Shown here piece by piece: positions 16,536 through 20,963 of a stretch of DNA of 20,963 bases. How positions within the stretch are numbered: position 1 is the first letter of the stretch; each line of letters starts with the position of its first letter. The DNA lies in assembly GCA_929200455.1 (NCBI GenBank), contig CAKMZR010000006.1:1-20963 (forward strand), in the 5' to 3' direction. Source of the DNA: an uncultured Alphaproteobacteria bacterium (GTDB taxonomy: Bacteria > Pseudomonadota > Alphaproteobacteria > CAKMZR01). The notes beneath the pieces are model-generated. The model was not told the origin of the DNA. It saw only the letters and a list, made by a program, of their open reading frames with translations, and did not search any database. Position numbers and translations under genes: made by a program.

Positions 16536-17246
16536 TTATTGACCGCTTGCGGACGATCGTATGATGATGTCGACACGTTTTCCGAGGGTTTGTTTTTGGG
16601 CGAGAGAAAGGGAGGGGTCGAGGTCGTTGAAGAAGCCATCTGCATTCCCTAGGATGGAAAGTTTTTTGTTGTAGCCCCCGTTTGTGAGAGCACGCGAGAC
16701 GGTGAGAGCCCGCAGGAGAGAGACATCCCAAACGGTACGATTTTCGGCTTGGTCGTCAGGTTTTGGGGAGACGTGTCCGATGACATCGATTTGGTTACCG
16801 AAGGAGTTGAGAATGGGAACGAGTCCGAAAATGAGTTGTTGAGCATTTCTGGAGAGGTTGAAACTTCCTGATTCGAAGAGAGTTTTGTCGCTAAGGGTGA
16901 GTACGATGACGTGTTCTTTTTTTTCGATGAAGGCGACGTCATTATATTTTGCGGTTTTAATTTTTGATGAGAGGAGTTGGTAGACGTAGTCGATGGGCAG
17001 AGCTTGTATTTCTTTTTTTTGGTCGATGGCTCTGTCGCTTGTGGGGAGGGGATTGATATTTGAGGAGGGGTTATTGGTGACGCTGAGAGAGGAGGTGACG
17101 GCGATGAATTCGTTGATTTTGAAGGTGGACATGGAAAAGAGCAGGACGAAGAAGGTGAGGGTGAGAGCGGTGACGTCGGCGAAACTGACCATCCAAATGG
17201 GAGGTTTTTCTTTTTCGTCAGGTTTGATATTTTCGAGTTCGTCCAT
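16536..17246 (-). CDS. motB: MotB-like flagellar stator protein (OmpA-type C-terminus)
   Basis: A 236-residue inner-membrane protein. The N-terminal part matches MotB: PIWMVSFAD24 followed by one membrane segment (about 25-40, ending FFVLLFSMS). Asp24 sits where MotB has the proton-binding Asp of the stator channel. The C-terminal part (about 120-232) is OmpA/MotB-like: IDVIGHVSPKP, VSLLRALTVSRALT and GKRVDIII. The usual GHTD is GHVS here, so peptidoglycan binding may differ. It starts 6 bp after the preceding MotB-like gene, so the two should be co-transcribed and probably act together. No motA gene is next to them, so the MotA partner must be elsewhere. MotB or a TolR/ExbD-like relative are both possible; MotB fits best. 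Confidence 0.8.
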   Translation of the reverse strand: MDELENIKPDEKEKPPIWMVSFADVTALTLTFFVLLFSMSTFKINEFIAVTSSLSVTNNPSSNINPLPTSDRAIDQKKEIQALPIDYVYQLLSSKIKTAKYNDVAFIEKKEHVIVLTLSDKTLFESGSFNLSRNAQQLIFGLVPILNSFGNQIDVIGHVSPKPDDQAENRTVWDVSLLRALTVSRALTNGGYNKKLSILGNADGFFNDLDPSLSLAQKQTLGKRVDIIIRSSASGQ

Positions 17247-17252
17247 GATTGA

Positions 17253-18095
17253 TTATTGACCGAATAGGGATGTTTGGAGAGGTTTTGCGTCGAGGGAGTA
17301 TCGAGGGGAGACGTAGAATCTTATTTTGATGAGGGTGGGGTCATCTTTTCTGAATCCGACACTGATTCGTTTTTTATTGACTCCTTGTTCTTCGAAGTAG
17401 GCCCCGACGGTGACGGCACGTGCGAAGCTAAGATTTTTTCCTTCGAGGAGGGAAGAGATGAGGTCTTCTTGTCGTGCGGGAATGATATCGGCGAAAGTGT
17501 TGGGGTCGTAGATATCGACGGGTTGTTCTTTTGCGAGTTGGGTTCTGACTTCTTTGAGAGTTTCTCTGTCTGGAGCTTCGACTTGTTGTGTTTCGATGGC
17601 GTTGAAGTCGTCGACTCCGAGTAGGAACTGCATGGAGACGTCGAGTGTTGGGTATGATTTGGAAAGGGCGAGGGCGAGATTTTGCAGGAAGATTTCTCTA
17701 TCGGTTCTTAATTTTGTGCTTCCTGCGACGAAGAGTTCAGTGGCTTTGACGTTGATGGAGAGGAGGTCCCCGTTTGATGGTTTTTTGATTTGAGCGACGG
17801 GAGCGGCTGTGATCCATAGGGTTTCGAGTTCTTCGATGATTTCGCTGGGTTCTGGGGTTTCGCCGAAAGTGGAGACGAGGAGGGTGAGGTCGACGGTTTC
17901 GAGAATATTTCTTTGGAAGGTTGCAGAGACGGATCGCATGATGCGTTCACTTTTTTCTTCTTGTATAGCAGAGATGGAATTGAGGAGGATGAAGAAGGCG
18001 AGCAGGAGGAGGAACAGGCTTAGGGTGAGGAGCGTTCCTGTATCTTTATCGGGAGATCGTGATTTTTTTTGCGTGAGGTCGGGTACGAATGACAA
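17253..18095 (-). CDS. MotB/OmpA-family membrane protein, second paralogue (start uncertain)
   Basis: From the proposed TTG at 18095 this is 280 residues: a charged N-tail (SRSPDKD), a membrane segment at about 21-43 (LLTLSLFLLLLAFFILLNS) and a periplasmic region whose end is OmpA-like (LSFARAVTVGAYFEEQGV, KKRISVGFR). Unlike the neighbouring MotB-like protein, it has no Asp inside the membrane segment; the nearest, in KDTG, lies just before it. It is probably a partner or structural subunit, not a proton-carrying one. The reading frame stays open to an ATG at 18344, and another TTG lies at 18179, but those starts give a long unlike N-terminus and the first overlaps the fur coding start. None of the three has a Shine-Dalgarno. 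Confidence 0.75.
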   Translation of the reverse strand: MSFVPDLTQKKSRSPDKDTGTLLTLSLFLLLLAFFILLNSISAIQEEKSERIMRSVSATFQRNILETVDLTLLVSTFGETPEPSEIIEELETLWITAAPVAQIKKPSNGDLLSINVKATELFVAGSTKLRTDREIFLQNLALALSKSYPTLDVSMQFLLGVDDFNAIETQQVEAPDRETLKEVRTQLAKEQPVDIYDPNTFADIIPARQEDLISSLLEGKNLSFARAVTVGAYFEEQGVNKKRISVGFRKDDPTLIKIRFYVSPRYSLDAKPLQTSLFGQ

Positions 18096-18247
18096 GGTGG
18101 TATTCTTTTGGGTTTCTGTTGGGGGTTCTATTGGTGGCGTCCTGTTGATTTTATCAAAATTTTGCGGAGAAAGGAACAAGATATTGTGGTTTATATGGTT
18201 TTTTTCCGCTATTTCTGTGTTGAATTGCGGGGAGATGAGATAGGTTT

Positions 18248-18276
18248 TTGCGTATTTTGAGCGTGTGGGGTAAGAT
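18248..18276 (+). promoter_or_regulatory. Possible sigma70-type promoter for fur
   Basis: TTGCGT (18248-18253) and TAAGAT (18271-18276) are 17 bp apart. The -10 matches four of six positions, the -35 three of six. Transcription would start about 25 nt before the fur ATG. No clear Fur box is seen near it, so self-regulation is not shown by the sequence. Confidence 0.35.
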
Positions 18277-18308
18277 AAGTTTTGGAGTGGGGAGAGAAAG
18301 GAAGAAGG

Positions 18309-18758
18309 ATGGGCAGAGCATCGGACATGGTTGAGCGTTACCATGAGTGTTTTTTGAAGGCGGGTTTACGATTGACGCGTCAAAGACGTTTGATAGTGGA
18401 AGTTTTGTCGCATATGGACGGACATCCGACGGTTTCGGAGGTATACGAGCGTGTGCGAAGGGAGGATTCGCGGATTAGTCTTGGAACGTTGTACCGCACG
18501 ATAAGTTTGTTGGAGCGTTATGATTTGATAGAGCGTTATGATTTTGGGATTTTGGGACGAGGGGGTCGGGAGGGAGCACGTTTTGAGAGTGCGGGAGGGA
18601 AGAAGCACCATGATCATTTGATAGATGTGGATACGGGAGAGGTTTTGGAGTTTCGGGAGGAGCGTATAGAGGAATTGCAAAGGGAGGTAGCGGAGAGGAT
18701 GGGTTATGAGCTTCAAGGTCACCGTTTGGAGCTTTATGCGGTGAAGAGGAAGGAGTGA
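18309..18758 (+). CDS. fur: Fur-family metal-responsive transcriptional regulator
   Basis: A 149-residue Fur protein. The winged-helix DNA-binding half has LTRQRRLIVEVL (22-33), HPTVSEVY (39-46) and the recognition helix ISLGTLYRTISLL (56-68). The metal-binding half has KKHHDHLIDVDTGEVLEF (98-115), with H100, H101 and H103. It lacks both CxxC pairs of the E. coli structural zinc site; the only Cys is C14. That is common in alphaproteobacterial Fur/Mur proteins, so it may sense iron or manganese. There is no HHH heme motif as in Irr. The ATG at 18309 follows a purine-rich GGAAGAAGG; a TTG at 18282 in frame is less likely. It is divergent from the MotB-like operon and lies 15 bp before olsB, probably co-transcribed. 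Confidence 0.93.
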   Translation: MGRASDMVERYHECFLKAGLRLTRQRRLIVEVLSHMDGHPTVSEVYERVRREDSRISLGTLYRTISLLERYDLIERYDFGILGRGGREGARFESAGGKKHHDHLIDVDTGEVLEFREERIEELQREVAERMGYELQGHRLELYAVKRKE

Positions 18759-18773
18759 GGGAGGAAGGTTGTT

Positions 18774-19544
18774 GTGTGGGATATGAAGGAGGTTTATGGA
18801 TTGTGGGAGAGAGGATTAGAGTCTTTATCGGGTAAGGGTTGGACGTTTCGTTATAGTCGAGCGGAAGGAGACAGGACTCGTTGTATGGACTTGCGTACGC
18901 GTGTATTTTCCGGTTCGTGTGTGGAGGACTGGGATTTGGAGTATGATGAATGGTGTGATCATGTGATGGTGACAAGGGCGGAGGATGATAAGTTGGTGGG
19001 TTGTTATCGCTTATTCCGAGGAGATTTGTTGGGAGAGGGTGGGAGTTATTACAGTTCGCGAGAGTTTTGTTTGGATGGTTTGCGTGGTAATGGTCTGAGG
19101 CAGGTAGAGTTGGGAAGGTTTTGTGTGGAAAGAGGTTTTCAGAATGGTTATGTGATGGGGAAGTTGTGGCAATCTTTGGGATTGTATTTGCGTTGTTTTC
19201 GCATGGATATGATTTTTGGCTGTATATCGTTTGAGGGTAAGGCGTCGGATCATGAAGAGGAGATGAGATGGTTGGCGAAGCACTACGGTTATTCTGGAGA
19301 GGGAGGTCCTTTTGGAGGTTCTTGGTTTTCTGGAGAGTTTTTTGAAGGAGGCGAGGATGTGAGGTCGAGGTTATGGCGAAAGTTGCCTGTGTTGGTGCGG
19401 GGTTATTTACAGATGGGAGGTCGTGTGGGTTTGGGTTATTATGAGGATGATATGTTTGGCTGTACGGATATGTTTGTTATTTTGGAAGTGAAGAACATAC
19501 CGGATAGGTATTGGGTTCGTCTTGATGGCGAGCTTATGTCTTGA
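18774..19544 (+). CDS. olsB: Ornithine-acyl-ACP N-acyltransferase-like GNAT protein (OlsB type)
   Basis: A 256-residue protein of the OlsB/hemolysin-like acyltransferase group. The recognisable signature is, in order: CMDLRTRVFSG, EYDEWCDHVMVT, LVGCYRLFRGD, SREFCLDGLR, VELGRFCVERGF, LWQSLGLYLR, IFGCISFEG. OlsB transfers a 3-hydroxyacyl chain from acyl carrier protein to the alpha-amino group of ornithine, forming lyso-ornithine lipid at the membrane. I start at GTG 18774, 5 nt after GAGGAAGG; an ATG at 18783 is the alternative. The next gene codes for an acyltransferase that fits OlsA, which would complete ornithine-lipid synthesis. Some family members may use other amino acids, so the substrate is inferred. 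Confidence 0.78.
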   Translation: MWDMKEVYGLWERGLESLSGKGWTFRYSRAEGDRTRCMDLRTRVFSGSCVEDWDLEYDEWCDHVMVTRAEDDKLVGCYRLFRGDLLGEGGSYYSSREFCLDGLRGNGLRQVELGRFCVERGFQNGYVMGKLWQSLGLYLRCFRMDMIFGCISFEGKASDHEEEMRWLAKHYGYSGEGGPFGGSWFSGEFFEGGEDVRSRLWRKLPVLVRGYLQMGGRVGLGYYEDDMFGCTDMFVILEVKNIPDRYWVRLDGELMS

Positions 19545-19566
19545 GGAGAGAAGAGGAGGAATAAGT

Positions 19567-20466
19567 ATGAAGTTTTTGGAGAGGAGTGAGCGGATTCGCC
19601 GTTACTATAGTGAGTCGACGGGTGCGCGTGACAGTGCGGAGAGCGTGTTATTTTCGAGATTTTTGGCGTGGGGGAGGATGTTGTCGTTAATAATTTTGGG
19701 ACTGATTTTTGTATTTCCGATTGTGGTGCCTGAGTTGTTGATGGGTCGTTCTTCGAGATGGATGGTGGGTAAGTTTGCGAATTGTGTTTGTTGGTTATTG
19801 GGAGTGAAGGTTGATGTCTGTGGCAAGGACGCAGGAGCGGATGGTCGTCGGGTTTTGTATGTATCGAATCATGTGTCGTATCTTGATATATGTGTTTTGA
19901 GGTCATGCAGTGATGTGCGTTTTGTGGCGCGAGGAGATATGAAGAGTTGGCCCTTTTTTGGTTTGTTGTCGCGGTTTAACGAAACTTTGTTTTTTGCCCG
20001 TAATGGAACGGAAGCAAAGCGTCAGGTGGAGGTGCTGTCAGAGGCGATTGGGAGTGGAGGTAAGGGGATGAATGTGCTGGTATTTCCCGAGGGTACGACG
20101 GGAGGAGGAAGGTGTCCTTTGGCGTTTAAGACTTCTTTGTTTCAGGGCGTTGTGGAGAGTGCGGAAGAGGGTAGAGATGTGTATCTTCAGCCGATAAGCT
20201 TGCATTACCGGGCTTTGAATAATATGAGTTTGACACAGTTTGAGAGGGATTTTGTGGCCTGGGTTGGGGATGAAGGTTTTTATCCTCATGTAGAGAGGTG
20301 TTTAGGGCTTGGTTGTATCACGGTGGAGGTTGTGTTTCATGATGCACGCAAGGTTGAGAAGGGTGATGATAGGAAGTTTCTGGCGTCTTGGAGTGAGGAA
20401 AGGGTGGGAAGTGTTTGGGGAGAGACTAAGGAGAAATTGGAGGTATGCAAGGATGAGGAATCATGA
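19567..20466 (+). CDS. olsA: 1-acyl-glycerol-phosphate/lyso-ornithine-lipid acyltransferase (PlsC/OlsA type)
   Basis: A 299-residue membrane-bound acyltransferase of the PlsC family. It has one N-terminal membrane segment (about 37-59), the catalytic HX4D motif in NH102-VSYL-D107, a GDMKSWPFFG segment, FFARNG and the FPE175GTTGGG motif. The family esterifies a second acyl chain; OlsA acts on lyso-ornithine lipid, PlsC on lysophosphatidate. Its place right after an OlsB-type gene (22 bp apart) makes OlsA the more likely role. The start at 19567 has GAGGAGG 8 nt upstream; a longer frame opening at 19522 overlaps olsB and looks spurious. Confidence 0.8.
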   Translation: MKFLERSERIRRYYSESTGARDSAESVLFSRFLAWGRMLSLIILGLIFVFPIVVPELLMGRSSRWMVGKFANCVCWLLGVKVDVCGKDAGADGRRVLYVSNHVSYLDICVLRSCSDVRFVARGDMKSWPFFGLLSRFNETLFFARNGTEAKRQVEVLSEAIGSGGKGMNVLVFPEGTTGGGRCPLAFKTSLFQGVVESAEEGRDVYLQPISLHYRALNNMSLTQFERDFVAWVGDEGFYPHVERCLGLGCITVEVVFHDARKVEKGDDRKFLASWSEERVGSVWGETKEKLEVCKDEES

Positions 20467-20559
20467 GACTATGATGTGAAGTGAGGTGGGAGTATATTGT
20501 TGTGTGGGAAGGTATTTTGGGGTAGAGTTGTGTGTGGAGATTTCCATTGAGGAGTATAG

Positions 20560-20961
20560 ATGATGGCGGATGAAGATGATGATTGGGACGACGACGATGA
20601 AGACGACGATTGGGATGATGACGATGAGGATCTTGAGTCTCGACGTGCAGCGGATTTGATTCGCGAGGAAGAGATGCGAGCGGCGGAGCGTCGTCAAGAG
20701 GACGCACGTTTGGATGCTGTGGCGTTGGCGAGTCGTAGGGCGAGGGAGGACGTGGAGGTGGAGTTGACGGCTGTTTTGGGTACGGCGGATGTGGTGGTGA
20801 ATAATCTTTTGAAGGTGGGTCGTGGTGCTGTGATTGAGTTGAACAAGACGGTTGATGATTTGATAGAGCTTCAGGCGAATGGCAAGCCGATAGGGGATGC
20901 GGAGGTTGTGGTTTCGCATGACAAGCTTGCGGTGAGTCTCGTGAAACTTTACAAGAAGTGA
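20560..20961 (+). CDS. fliN: Flagellar motor switch protein FliN
   Basis: A 133-residue protein whose last ~70 residues are a FliN/SpoA domain: VEVELTAVLGTADVVVNNLL, KVGRGAVIELN, then LIELQANGKPIGDAEVVV. FliN lies at the cytoplasmic C-ring, takes part in rotation switching and helps dock export substrates. The N-terminus is unusual: two perfect copies of DDDWDDDDE (residues 6-14 and 15-23), then a charged helix. The ATG at 20560, with another at 20563, has GAGGAG 5 nt upstream. The stop TGA overlaps an ATG at 20961-20963 as TGATG, so another gene follows in the same transcript, most likely flagellar. The 93-bp gap from olsA shows no clear promoter or terminator. Confidence 0.85.
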   Translation: MMADEDDDWDDDDEDDDWDDDDEDLESRRAADLIREEEMRAAERRQEDARLDAVALASRRAREDVEVELTAVLGTADVVVNNLLKVGRGAVIELNKTVDDLIELQANGKPIGDAEVVVSHDKLAVSLVKLYKK

Positions 20962-20963
20962 TG

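Noticed and set aside
18096..18344. Long N-terminal extension of the second MotB-like protein from ATG 18344
   Set aside because: It overlaps the fur coding start and probable fur promoter, has no ribosome site and adds about 83 residues before the membrane segment, unlike MotB relatives. It cannot be fully excluded.

Overview
The window reads as a compact chromosomal segment of a flagellated alphaproteobacterium of roughly 50% GC. The evidence is the type of genes present: a single-chain GcvP behind a tandem glycine riboswitch, a Fur protein with no CxxC zinc motifs, an OlsB/OlsA ornithine-lipid pair, MotB-like proteins followed by a large periplasmic TPR protein, a receiver-domain protein of an alphaproteobacterial type, and an arsC-like phosphatase joined to maf. 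The genus cannot be named from the sequence. No phage, transposase, CRISPR, tRNA or rRNA was seen.

Layout. (1) 1-5223, minus strand: a probable operon slt > moaB > priA > low-molecular-weight phosphatase > maf (cut by the left edge), with a good sigma70-type promoter upstream of slt. (2) 5504-6466, minus: a receiver-like protein with its own promoter at 6627-6655. (3) 6785-11433, plus: tandem glycine riboswitch, then gcvT-gcvH-gcvP, a complete set of the system-specific glycine cleavage subunits. (4) 11434-13349: about 1.9 kb without a gene. It holds 14 decayed tandem copies of the last ~105-125 bp of gcvP, including a 434-bp near-perfect higher-order duplication, followed by a separate family of hairpin repeats. 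(5) 13350-18095, minus: two MotB/OmpA-like membrane proteins and a 1013-residue exported TPR protein, probably one operon for a motility or envelope machine. No motA is adjacent. (6) 18309-20963, plus: fur, olsB, olsA and fliN, with the start codon of another gene overlapping the fliN stop.

The strongest unusual signals are the minisatellite-like array grown from the 3' end of gcvP, and a marked strand asymmetry: the plus strand is rich in G and T whichever strand is coding. The asymmetry shapes codon and residue use, gives long spurious antisense ORFs, and coincides with good Shine-Dalgarno sequences on most plus-strand genes but on only one of nine minus-strand genes. No clearly new defence or mobile system was found. 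The gcvP-tail array is the best candidate for something undescribed.
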